From: Bacteroidaceae bacterium
GTDB taxonomy: Bacteria; Bacteroidota; Bacteroidia; Bacteroidales; Bacteroidaceae
Assembly: GCA_017525235.1 (NCBI GenBank)
Contig: JAFXTC010000034.1
Location: forward strand, 1 to 33,599
Direction: 5' to 3'
DNA length: 33,599 bases
This document shows positions 17,814 to 25,227 of this stretch, in pieces. The notes beneath the pieces were generated by a model. It ran no database searches. It was not told where the DNA came from and saw only the letters and a list, made by a program, of their open reading frames with translations. Numbering within the stretch: the stretch's first letter is position 1; each line of letters opens with the position of its first letter. The position numbers and the translations under genes are program-made.

Positions 17814-19775
17814 ATGAAGAAATTAATCTCATTATCCCTCCTTCTCCTCATGCCTTTCTGCATGATGGCAAAGGAGGTGAAGATTGCTTCACCCAACGGT
17901 AAGCTTCAGGTGACTGTTAATGACGATGGCGGCTTTGCCACATATAGTGTTATGCTTAACGACCAGCAGGTATTGTTGCCGTCCAGGTTAGGTTTCAAGG
18001 CCGACTTTGCCGATTTTTCGCAGGGTCTTACCATCAAGGAGGATCAAACGGGGACCTTTACTGGCGATTACCGTATGTGGCAGGTAAAGCAGTCCAGTAT
18101 CAGATTTAAAGCCAATACCTTGTCTGTTACCTTCGAGAATGTGAAAAAGCTACAGATGGAGGTCGATTTTATTGTAGAGGACAACGATATAGCCTTCCGC
18201 TACATCATTCCGCGTCCAAAAGCCGATAATCCCAAGTGTGCCGTCATTACAAAAGAAGTTACTTCTTTCTGTCCGAATGAAGGTGCCACCACCTTCCTTT
18301 GTCCACAGATAGATCCTATGAAGGGGTGGGAGCGCACCAAGCCCAGTTACGAGGAAGGCTACCGTGCTGATGCTCCCATGAATACGCGTTCGGCTTATGG
18401 CCAAGGTTACACGTTCCCGTGTCTGTTTAGGTTGACTGGAAACGCTGGAACATCCGGCTGGATGCTTATTAGCGAGACGGGAGTCGATAGCCACTACTGT
18501 GGCTCTCACCTTAGCGATTATCAGCGGGGAGGCTATCAGATTGCTTATCCTCAACAGGGCGAGAACAACGGCTTTGGCTCAACAGGAGCACAGATAGCGC
18601 TTCCTGGAGCAACGCCTTGGCGCACCATAACCGTAGGAGAGACGCTCAAGCCCATCGTAGAGACCACCATAACATACGATGTGGTAATGCCTGTATATAT
18701 AGCCTCTGAGGAGTATAAGGGTGGTCGTTACACATGGAGCTGGCTCATCTGGCAAGACAACAGCATAAATTATAACGATCAGGTGAAGTTTATCGATTTG
18801 GCTGCTGCTATGGGGTACGAGTTCTGTCTGGTTGATAATTGGTGGGACCAACGAATTGGTCGTGACCGCATAGCCCAACTCTCGGAATATGCCCGCCAGA
18901 AAGGCGTTTCCCTTATGCTTTGGTACAACAGCAACGGAGCTTGGAACGATGCTCCTCAGACACCTCGTAACATCATGCATAACAGCATCGCACGCGACAA
19001 GGAAATGGCTTGGCTCCAAAGCATAGGAGTGAAGGGTATAAAGGTGGATTTCTTTGCTGGCGACAAGCAAGAGACTATGCGACTTTACGAGGATATCCTC
19101 TTCGATGCTAACCGTTACGGTATTCAATGTATCTTCCACGGTTGCACCATCCCGCGTGGCTGGGAGCGTATGTATCCTAACTATGTAGCTAGCGAGGCAG
19201 TACTGGCTTCCGAGAATGTGTTCTTCTCAGAACATGCAGCTGTTCAGGAGCCTTTTGAACTCACCTTGCATCCCTTCTGTCGTAATGCTGTAGGCACAAT
19301 GGACTGGGGTGGTGTAATCATGAATAAGTATCTTGCTCCAGATAATAAGGGGCGTCATTCACGCAAGACCACAGATGTGTTCGAGATTGCTACAGCCTTT
19401 ACCAATCAGACAGCTGTCCAATGTGTTGCCGTTCAGCCCAATAACTTGCAGGATGTGGCTCAGCACGAACTTGATTTCCTGAAGACTATCCCCGCCACGT
19501 GGGATGAGACACGCTTCCTTGATGGCTATCCTGGCAAGTATGTTGTTTTGGCTCGTCGTCATGCCGACAATTGGTACATTGCAGCTCTCAATGCACAGAA
19601 GGAGCCGCTTAACCTCTCGCTTAACATCAGTGCTTTCAATGTTAAGAATCTGCTTATTGACGAGGTTAACAAGAAAGGACTTCTCACAGGCTCAAATATT
19701 CTTCCGCTGAAAACAGATAAAAAGGGAAATCTGAAGCTAACCGTTCAACCCAACGGAGGTGCTGTCTTGTATTAA
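17814..19775 (+). CDS. Glycoside hydrolase family 97, probably retaining alpha-galactosidase type
   Basis: 653 aa with signal peptide MKKLISLSLLLLMPFCMMA, so periplasmic or secreted. An N-terminal beta-sandwich (about 20-290) begins with the GH97 pattern SPNGKLQVTVNDDGG; the TIM barrel (about 300-575) includes LVDNWWDQR (339-347), GIKVDFFAGDKQ (408-419) and RGWERMYPN (448-456); a C-terminal beta domain closes the protein. In GH97, retaining members (B. thetaiotaomicron BtGal97b) use an Asp nucleophile at the end of strand 4, whereas inverting SusB-type enzymes lack it. D412 fits that nucleophile and E461 is a candidate acid/base, so I favour an alpha-galactosidase-like retaining enzyme over SusB alpha-glucosidase. 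Stand-alone gene, divergent from the CotH gene, with no SusCD pair nearby. Confidence 0.9.
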   Translation: MKKLISLSLLLLMPFCMMAKEVKIASPNGKLQVTVNDDGGFATYSVMLNDQQVLLPSRLGFKADFADFSQGLTIKEDQTGTFTGDYRMWQVKQSSIRFKANTLSVTFENVKKLQMEVDFIVEDNDIAFRYIIPRPKADNPKCAVITKEVTSFCPNEGATTFLCPQIDPMKGWERTKPSYEEGYRADAPMNTRSAYGQGYTFPCLFRLTGNAGTSGWMLISETGVDSHYCGSHLSDYQRGGYQIAYPQQGENNGFGSTGAQIALPGATPWRTITVGETLKPIVETTITYDVVMPVYIASEEYKGGRYTWSWLIWQDNSINYNDQVKFIDLAAAMGYEFCLVDNWWDQRIGRDRIAQLSEYARQKGVSLMLWYNSNGAWNDAPQTPRNIMHNSIARDKEMAWLQSIGVKGIKVDFFAGDKQETMRLYEDILFDANRYGIQCIFHGCTIPRGWERMYPNYVASEAVLASENVFFSEHAAVQEPFELTLHPFCRNAVGTMDWGGVIMNKYLAPDNKGRHSRKTTDVFEIATAFTNQTAVQCVAVQPNNLQDVAQHELDFLKTIPATWDETRFLDGYPGKYVVLARRHADNWYIAALNAQKEPLNLSLNISAFNVKNLLIDEVNKKGLLTGSNILPLKTDKKGNLKLTVQPNGGAVLY

Positions 19776-19869
19776 AGCCAGGAATTAGGCAAATGTAATG
19801 TTGAACATTTGATGTTCATAAACTTTCATTGAAGGCCTATAAAAGGTTAAATTACGCTTTATAAATTTA

Positions 19870-19953
19870 TTCTTACACCGTGAGAATAAATTCTTGCGCT
19901 TTGAGAATAAATTCTTACGTCGTGAAAATATATTCTTACGGCGAAAGAATAAT
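19870..19953. repeat. Four tandem 21-bp units, each containing a 17-bp dyad
   Basis: Units start at 19870, 19891, 19912 and 19933. Each begins TTCTT, has a GC-rich centre (TACACCG, TGCGCTT, TACGTCG, TACGGCG) and ends near AGAA plus a 4-bp A/T linker. Each is therefore an imperfect palindrome of TTCTTAC-type and GTGAGAA-type arms. The first unit with its flank makes a 13-bp stem (AATTTATTCTTAC with GTGAGAATAAATT, one G-T pair, loop ACC, 19865-19893). A period of 21 bp is two helical turns, putting every dyad on the same face of the DNA. Degenerate units may continue at 19954, 19975 and 19996. Confidence 0.8.
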
Positions 19954-20041
19954 TTTGTCGCACGGAATAAGAACTTTTATAACGCGGCAATAGCTCTTTT
20001 ATATCAGGAGTCACAAGTTTGTCTCAGTCTGATTGGTTAGA

Positions 20042-20073
20042 TTTCTTCGTTTAGTGAAATTGTTGTAAATTTG
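20042..20073 (+). promoter_or_regulatory. Promoter of the small HExxH protein gene
   Basis: TTTC at 20042-20045, 20-bp spacer, TAAATTTG at 20066-20073; the -33 element has one mismatch to TTTG. The ATG follows at 20097, giving a leader of about 17 nt. Confidence 0.55.
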
Positions 20074-20096
20074 CAGAAGAATAGGATTTACATAAT

Positions 20097-20420
20097 ATGA
20101 ACAGATGGCATAAGGTACACTTAATCAAACGACATCCAGGGGGTAGAAACTACCTGGCTATATGTCTATTTGGCTTTATTTTCTCTGTAAGGCCGCTGAA
20201 TGCTCAGGAAGTGAATCATGAACTGATTCATGCGGAGCAGCAGAAGGAGTTGCTGTATATACCTTTCTTTATATGGTATATGCTGGAGTGGCTGGTTTTG
20301 CTGATTAAGTACAGAGACCGTATGCAGGCTTATCGGCATATCCGCTTCGAGGAGGAGGCATACAATCATCAGGCCGACCTCAGCTATTTGAAGAACAGAA
20401 AACGTTATAGGTATAAATAA
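20097..20420 (+). CDS. Small membrane-associated protein with HExxH motif
   Basis: 107 aa. A hydrophobic stretch (about 19-31) precedes NHELIH (40-45), which contains an HExxH zinc-binding motif. A second hydrophobic segment follows (YIPFFIWYMLEWLVLLIKY, 54-72), then a charged tail with FEEEAYNH (84-91), whose Glu could be the third zinc ligand as in gluzincin peptidases. I recall similar short conserved hypothetical proteins in Bacteroidetes, but know no function. It may be a miniature membrane metallopeptidase or a derived non-enzymatic protein. It has its own promoter and a strong terminator directly after the stop, so it is monocistronic. Confidence 0.75.
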   Translation: MNRWHKVHLIKRHPGGRNYLAICLFGFIFSVRPLNAQEVNHELIHAEQQKELLYIPFFIWYMLEWLVLLIKYRDRMQAYRHIRFEEEAYNHQADLSYLKNRKRYRYK

Positions 20421-20421
20421 A

Positions 20422-20446
20422 AAAGCAGGTTGTGAAAACCTGCTTT
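20422..20446. terminator. Bidirectional terminator between the HExxH gene and oadB
   Basis: Perfect 10-bp inverted repeat AAAGCAGGTT / AACCTGCTTT with loop GTGAA, starting 1 bp after the plus-strand stop codon. It has A-rich sequence on its left and T-rich sequence (ATTTAT) on its right, so it can work for both convergent genes (oadB stops at 20483). Confidence 0.88.
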
Positions 20447-20482
20447 ATTTATAACGTTAACGTAAACGATAACTATTTTTCT

Positions 20483-21739
20483 TTATCCTAAGAAGCTGAT
20501 GAGCACACCTGCGGCTACGGCTGAGCCGATAACGCCTGAGATGTTAGAGCTCATACAGTAGTTGAGCACGTGGTTCTTGGGGTCGTACTTGGTGCTGATA
20601 CCGTTGCAGACACGACTGGCCATAGGAACGGCACTCAAACCTGTAGCACCAATGAGCGGATTAATCTTCTTCTTGGCGAAGAGGTTCCATATCTTAACCA
20701 TGCAGATACCGCTGGCGATACTCAGGGCAAAGGCGCAGAAACCTCCGGCTACAATACCCAGGGTGGTAACGTTGATGAACGCATCAACCGTCATGGTGGC
20801 ACCCACGCAGAGGCCCAGGAAGATGGTAGCTGCATTCATGATACCATTGCTGGCTGCATCGAAGAGGCGGAACGTGTCGTTACCGATTTCCTTCAATAAG
20901 TTACCAAACATGAGCATACCTACCAAACTGACAGCTGTGGGGACAAAGATAGCTACGATTGTGGTAACGGCAATGGGGAAGATAATCTTCAGCACGCGCA
21001 TGTTCTTAATCTCAATGGCATCGGGGTAGAGCTTGTCCATCTCCTTCATGTTGATGCGCAACTCTTTCTCTGAGCAGAGCAGCTTGACAACAAGGGGAAT
21101 GATAACGGGTACCAGGGCCATGTAGCTGTATGCTGCAATGGCGATGGGACCAAGGAGATGGGGAGCCAGCTTGATGGTGGTGAAAATGGCGGTAGGACCG
21201 TCAGCACCTCCGATGATACCAAGTGAACCTGCCTCCTGAGGAGTGAAACCTACAAGCAGGGCTACCAACAATACGGCAAAGATACCCATTTGGGCAGCAG
21301 CACCGAAGATGGCGAGCTTGAGGTTACGGAGCATAGGACCGAAGTCGGTAAGCGCACCTACACCCATGAAGATGATGGGAGGCAGCAAACCCGACTTGAT
21401 GAGTGCATAATAGAGATAGTTCATAAGACCCAGGTCGTGAGCTATCTCGTGCAGGGGCATCTCATAGATATTGCGCATGGTGGTTGCACCATTCACGGTT
21501 ACAGGGACAAGACCTTCGCTGTTGGCCTGAAGCACACCCATACCGCCACCGGGGAAGTTGGCAATAAGAACACCAAAGGCTATGGGAACGAGCAGTAGGG
21601 GCTCATATTTTTTCACAATGCCCAGATAGAGCAGGGTGAAGGCAAGCAAGTACATAACGATGAACAGGGGATTCTCTGCTATGGCAGAGAGGGCAGTCAT
21701 CTGGTACAGCTTGTCGAGAATATCATATATCATTTCCAT
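20483..21739 (-). CDS. oadB: Na+-transporting decarboxylase beta subunit (OadB family)
   Basis: 418 aa integral membrane protein of the oxaloacetate/methylmalonyl-CoA/glutaconyl-CoA decarboxylase beta family, which decarboxylates carboxybiotin and pumps Na+ outwards. About ten hydrophobic segments are visible. Family blocks include IANFPGGGMG (59-68), the PPIIFMGVGALTDFGPML segment (near 119-136), GIIGGADGPTAIF (173-185), and the C-terminal VCNGISTKYDPKNHVLNYCMSSNISGVIGSAV region, cut here for length only in the sense that it continues to the end. Its start lies 2 bp after the oadA stop. Slightly shorter than some homologues, but both ends look intact. Confidence 0.93.
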   Translation of the reverse strand: MEMIYDILDKLYQMTALSAIAENPLFIVMYLLAFTLLYLGIVKKYEPLLLVPIAFGVLIANFPGGGMGVLQANSEGLVPVTVNGATTMRNIYEMPLHEIAHDLGLMNYLYYALIKSGLLPPIIFMGVGALTDFGPMLRNLKLAIFGAAAQMGIFAVLLVALLVGFTPQEAGSLGIIGGADGPTAIFTTIKLAPHLLGPIAIAAYSYMALVPVIIPLVVKLLCSEKELRINMKEMDKLYPDAIEIKNMRVLKIIFPIAVTTIVAIFVPTAVSLVGMLMFGNLLKEIGNDTFRLFDAASNGIMNAATIFLGLCVGATMTVDAFINVTTLGIVAGGFCAFALSIASGICMVKIWNLFAKKKINPLIGATGLSAVPMASRVCNGISTKYDPKNHVLNYCMSSNISGVIGSAVAAGVLISFLG

Positions 21740-21741
21740 AA

Positions 21742-23583
21742 TTATGCAATCTTAAAGATAGGATCATCCTCTTCTACTGAATCACCGCTATTGACAAGGA
21801 TGGCTGTGATGGTACCTGCCTTGTCGGCACGGATGGCGTTGAAGGTCTTCATAGCCTCGATGTAACCCAGTACATCGCCTTCCTGAATGCTGTCACCAAC
21901 TTTCTTAGGTGTCTCGGAGTTGTCCTTAACCAGATAGAACTTACCTTCCAGCGGAGCCAACAGGTCTGTTCCCTCACCAGCGGGAACTGGTGTACCAGCA
22001 GCTGGAGCTGCTGTAGCGACGGGGGCCTCGTTTCCGTAAGCGATGTTCACCTCGTAGGTCTGACCGTTCAGACTTACCTTAATAGTCTTGGGAAGTTCGG
22101 CACTGGCAGTTGGAGCGTTTTTCTTAGCCTTGCGTTCTGCAAGGTCTTTCTCGAAGTCGGCCTTAGCTTTGCCACTCTTATACGCACGGTACTGTTCGGG
22201 GTGCATAGCTAGCTCGAAAAGCTCTTCGTTATCTTCGCCAAGCTCCCAGCCGTTCTCCTGCATTTCCTTCTTGAAATCTTCCAACTTATCGGGATAGTAA
22301 GACTGAGGATCGTTGGTCTCGAACTCACGACCTTCTGCCTTGGCCATATCAACCAGTTCCTGAGCAACGGGACCAGGCAACTGTCCGCTCTTACCAAGAA
22401 TCATATCCCAGATGTTGTCGGCAATCATGCTCCAACGCTCCTTGCCTTTTTCCATCTGAATGACGTTCATCAGCGCCAAGTTCTTGACATACTGAGAGAA
22501 AGGAGTTACTAGGCAAGGATAGCCCACCTTGGGCCATACGTAGGCAACCTCGTCGAAGAGCTTAACCAAGAGCTGGTCTGTGGTCAGCTCTGGCTGATTG
22601 TTCTTTGCCTTCCACTTGTTCAGGCTCTTGAGATTGTCTTCGAGGTCGGTCATCAGTGAGCCCATCATACCGCCAGGCAGACCGGGCTTAACCAAAAGTG
22701 AGTTGTTGATGTGATTGAGAGCTGGAATGTAATAGCCTAGGAAGTCGTCGTACATCTCTTGAATAAGTGTGCGAGCTTCCATGTAAGCCTCCATATTGAT
22801 TTCCTTTACCTTGAAGCCAGCATCCTTAAGCATCTCCTGAACGGCGATGATGTCGGCATGTCCGGTTCCCCAGGCGAGGGGAGACATGGCTGTATCGATA
22901 TAGTCGCAACCAGCTTTTGCTACCTCTAAAATGCTGGCCATGCAGAAGCCGGGACCAGCGTGAGAGTGGTACTGGATAACGATATCTTTCTTGAGTGCCT
23001 TGATGCCTGCAACAATCTTGCCCAGAGAAACAGGACGACCAATACCGGCCATATCCTTCAGACATATTTCATCGGCACCAGCCTCAATGAAAGTCTTGGC
23101 TAGGTTTACATAGTACTCTACCGTATGAATGGGGCTATGGGTAATGCAGAGTGATGCCTGAGCAATCATACCTGCCTCCTTGGCATACTGGATAGAGGGG
23201 ATAACGTTACGTGTATCGTTCAGACCGCAGAAAATACGGGTGATATCTGTTCCTTGTGCCTTCTTTACTACGTAGAAGAGTTTGCGGACATCCTTGGGAA
23301 CTGGACTCATACGCAGGCCATTGAGGGCACGATCTAACATGTGGGTCTGAATGCCTGCCTCGTGGAAAGGCTTCGTCCACTGGCGAACGCTCTTATTGGG
23401 GTTCTCTCCGTAGAGAAGGTTTACTTGCTCAAAACCGCCGCCATTGGTTTCAACACGATCGAAACATCCCATTCTAATGATGGCGGGAGCTACCTTTACC
23501 AACTGGTCTACACGTGGTTGGTACTTACCTGCACTCTGCCACATATCACGAAAGACCAGACTAAACTTAACTTCTTTTTCCAT
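21742..23583 (-). CDS. oadA: Decarboxylase alpha subunit with biotin domain (OadA-like)
   Basis: 613 aa. Residues 1 to about 470 form a pyruvate carboxylase/HMGL-type carboxyltransferase domain: SLVFRDMWQSAG (8-19) at the start, CLKDMAG (174-180) with a catalytic-type Lys, and HSHAGPG near 206-212 as metal ligands. A Pro/Ala-rich linker (about 490-545) leads to a biotinyl domain with GYIEAMKTF, in which K579 is the biotinylated lysine. It transfers CO2 from oxaloacetate to biotin and works with the membrane subunits encoded by oadG and oadB. It could equally be called pyruvate carboxylase subunit B, but the neighbours fix the sodium-pump role. The operon order is oadG-oadA-oadB. Confidence 0.93.
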   Translation of the reverse strand: MEKEVKFSLVFRDMWQSAGKYQPRVDQLVKVAPAIIRMGCFDRVETNGGGFEQVNLLYGENPNKSVRQWTKPFHEAGIQTHMLDRALNGLRMSPVPKDVRKLFYVVKKAQGTDITRIFCGLNDTRNVIPSIQYAKEAGMIAQASLCITHSPIHTVEYYVNLAKTFIEAGADEICLKDMAGIGRPVSLGKIVAGIKALKKDIVIQYHSHAGPGFCMASILEVAKAGCDYIDTAMSPLAWGTGHADIIAVQEMLKDAGFKVKEINMEAYMEARTLIQEMYDDFLGYYIPALNHINNSLLVKPGLPGGMMGSLMTDLEDNLKSLNKWKAKNNQPELTTDQLLVKLFDEVAYVWPKVGYPCLVTPFSQYVKNLALMNVIQMEKGKERWSMIADNIWDMILGKSGQLPGPVAQELVDMAKAEGREFETNDPQSYYPDKLEDFKKEMQENGWELGEDNEELFELAMHPEQYRAYKSGKAKADFEKDLAERKAKKNAPTASAELPKTIKVSLNGQTYEVNIAYGNEAPVATAAPAAGTPVPAGEGTDLLAPLEGKFYLVKDNSETPKKVGDSIQEGDVLGYIEAMKTFNAIRADKAGTITAILVNSGDSVEEDDPIFKIA

Positions 23584-23640
23584 ATTTGTTATCTTGATTT
23601 TTACCTTAATTAATTTTGTTACAAAAAGCTTATTCCTCTT

Positions 23641-23898
23641 TTATATCTTCTTGGCCGAGGAAATATGTCCCTTACCGCCAGTTATTTGGTTTACTACCTG
23701 CTGAAGAATAGCCATAGTGCCACCGTCAACATCACCAACTGATGTTGTACTCTTTTTGGGAGCAACCACTTCTTCGGGGGCAATTTTATTGACAGCCTTA
23801 ATAAGAAATTTACCGCCCCAGATTACAATCAGCAAGATAAGGAAAACAGTGCTCATACCAACAATCATGAGCTCAAAGCCAATACCTAAATTATCCAT
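23641..23898 (-). CDS. oadG: OadG family decarboxylase gamma subunit
   Basis: 85 aa with one N-terminal membrane helix (LMIVGMSTVFLILLIVIWGG, about 10-29) followed by a short polar tail rich in Lys, Ser and Thr, the normal build of the gamma subunit that anchors and assembles the alpha-beta complex. First gene of the oad operon, 57 bp upstream of oadA. In Bacteroidales this subunit is often left unannotated because it is short and variable; identity rests on its size, topology and position. Confidence 0.85.
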   Translation of the reverse strand: MDNLGIGFELMIVGMSTVFLILLIVIWGGKFLIKAVNKIAPEEVVAPKKSTTSVGDVDGGTMAILQQVVNQITGGKGHISSAKKI

Positions 23899-23919
23899 AT
23901 ATAATACCTTAAAATGAAA

Positions 23920-23971
23920 TTTGCCGCAAAATTACTCAAAAAATCTTCAATTTGAGCATTTTTGCGGCAAA
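23920..23971. promoter_or_regulatory. Long interrupted hairpin overlapping the oad operon -7 box
   Basis: A 12-bp perfect stem (TTTGCCGCAAAA 23920-23931 with TTTTGCGGCAAA 23960-23971), a 3/3 internal loop (TTA/CAT), a further 6-bp stem (CTCAAA/TTTGAG) and a 10-nt loop. Read on the minus strand it starts 23 bp after the stop of the nitroreductase fusion gene and is followed by TTTCATTTT, so it can act as its terminator. The promoter -7 match TAATTTTG (rc of 23927-23934) for oadG lies inside the hairpin's last arm, which could couple the two functions. Confidence 0.7.
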
Positions 23972-23994
23972 AAGTTGACAAATGGGATGTAAAT

Positions 23995-25227
23995 TTATTC
24001 TTCTTCAGGCAGTTCTTCTTGTTGAGACTCTGGTAGGTACTTCCTAAGTACGCGAGCCACACCAACTTTCCATGAGTTGATACTGTCCTTTTCCAACTGA
24101 AGTGAGGTTACCAGACGGATAACGTGGTCAATGGGCATACGGTAACGAAGTACACCGCTGATAAGCTTAGCATAATCCCAGTATTCGGGGTTGAATTTCT
24201 CACTGAGCCCCTCGATGGTGGTCTTGTATCCACGTTTGTTGATAAATTGGAAATCATACCGTTTCTGCCCGTCCCTATCTATGTGTTTTATGATTCGTCC
24301 GCTAGTGACACTTTTGGGAAGGGCAATACCTTCGTCGTCGTCCATCAGACCGGTAAAGATTTCGTATGGCTGACCATCAAGGAAACCAACAAAGGCTACC
24401 CATTTTTCTTTTTTGTTTTGGAACCTTACCACGTCGCATTCCAATACTTCAGGTCTTGTTTCAACAACGGAAAGCATAGGTGTACTGTCGGGCTTGATAA
24501 AATCTTGTTGGAGTAAAGTATCCAGGAATCCTTGCGACATCAGTTCGTTGTCTTTCTTGGTGTAGCGAATGTCGGTAAAAACCTGTGCCAGTGTTTCTTT
24601 GTTATTAATCTCGACAAAGTGCTTGTTTTCTTCAAGCGCCTCTTTGTAGGCATAAAAGCTGTTAATGGACTGCTCTGTGTAAGGTTTATAGGTCTCGTTA
24701 TGTACAAAAGACTTCAAAGGAAGGCGATCAGATAGAGCTGGTTCTTCATCAGGCCATCCTACGGTCAGGGTTGCAATAGGGAACACCAGTTTGGGCAACC
24801 CTAGAACCTCAATTATCTGTTGGGGCATATAAATGGTAGTGCCTAAGAAGCAAACACCCAGTCCTTCTTCCTCAGCCAGATTACAAAATGTCTGTGTATA
24901 AAGAAGGGCATCTGTGGCCGCATTCATAAAGCTTAGCAGGTTATTGTAGCCTGGGGCTGCGTTACGGCACTCGCACCAGTCCGTTGTTCTGCGGAAATCT
25001 GCACATATTGTAAGCACAATAGGAGCCTCGGTAATCATGGGTTGGTTGAAATGCGCAGGAGCAAGTTTTTTCTTCATTTCTGCACTCTTGGTTACCACAA
25101 CGCTGTAAAGTTGCAGGTTACCCATGGTCTGCGTTCTGGCAGTCTCTTCTAATAACCGATTCAGCAGCTCATCTGAGATGGGCTGCTGAGTGTATTTGCG
25201 TATTGTCCTTCTTTCCTTAATGTTCAT
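23995..25227 (-). CDS. Nitroreductase fused to a class II ribonucleotide reductase C-terminal-like domain
   Basis: 410 aa. Residues 1 to about 244 are a complete FMN-dependent nitroreductase: RRTIRKYTQQPIS (6-18) for FMN binding, NLQLYSVVVTK (37-47), EGLGVCFLGTT (121-131), LPKLVFPIATLTVGWP (144-159), and the usual end FTDIRYTKKDN (217-227). From about 258 (TRPEVLECDVV) to 400 the sequence resembles the C-terminal domain of Bacteroidales adenosylcobalamin-dependent ribonucleotide reductase (KKEKWVAFVG, PYEIFTG, NKRGYKTTIEGL, NPEYWDYAKLISGVLRY), but without that enzyme's final Cys-rich zinc ribbon. The start codon overlaps the dnaA stop (ATGA). A frameshift is not evident: one open frame runs through. 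The assignment of the second half is from memory and should be searched. Confidence 0.82.
   Translation of the reverse strand: MNIKERRTIRKYTQQPISDELLNRLLEETARTQTMGNLQLYSVVVTKSAEMKKKLAPAHFNQPMITEAPIVLTICADFRRTTDWCECRNAAPGYNNLLSFMNAATDALLYTQTFCNLAEEEGLGVCFLGTTIYMPQQIIEVLGLPKLVFPIATLTVGWPDEEPALSDRLPLKSFVHNETYKPYTEQSINSFYAYKEALEENKHFVEINNKETLAQVFTDIRYTKKDNELMSQGFLDTLLQQDFIKPDSTPMLSVVETRPEVLECDVVRFQNKKEKWVAFVGFLDGQPYEIFTGLMDDDEGIALPKSVTSGRIIKHIDRDGQKRYDFQFINKRGYKTTIEGLSEKFNPEYWDYAKLISGVLRYRMPIDHVIRLVTSLQLEKDSINSWKVGVARVLRKYLPESQQEELPEEE

Larger units (their letters stand above)
19776..20096. other. 321-bp intergenic region with dyad repeats
   Basis: Holds no credible gene. A small perfect hairpin (TGAACAT-TTG-ATGTTCA, 19802-19818) may weakly terminate the GH97 transcript, though no T run follows. 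Then comes the 21-bp repeat array (19870-19953), a region where the same spacing fades out (19954 to about 20016), and finally the promoter of the small HExxH gene. Confidence 0.6.

Noticed and set aside
19865-19953. CRISPR array
   Set aside because: The repeat units are contiguous 21-bp dyads with no unique spacers and no cas genes nearby.
20562-21029. Plus-strand frames of 109-155 codons
   Set aside because: They are opposite oadB; low-complexity composition mirrors the membrane-helix codons of the real gene.
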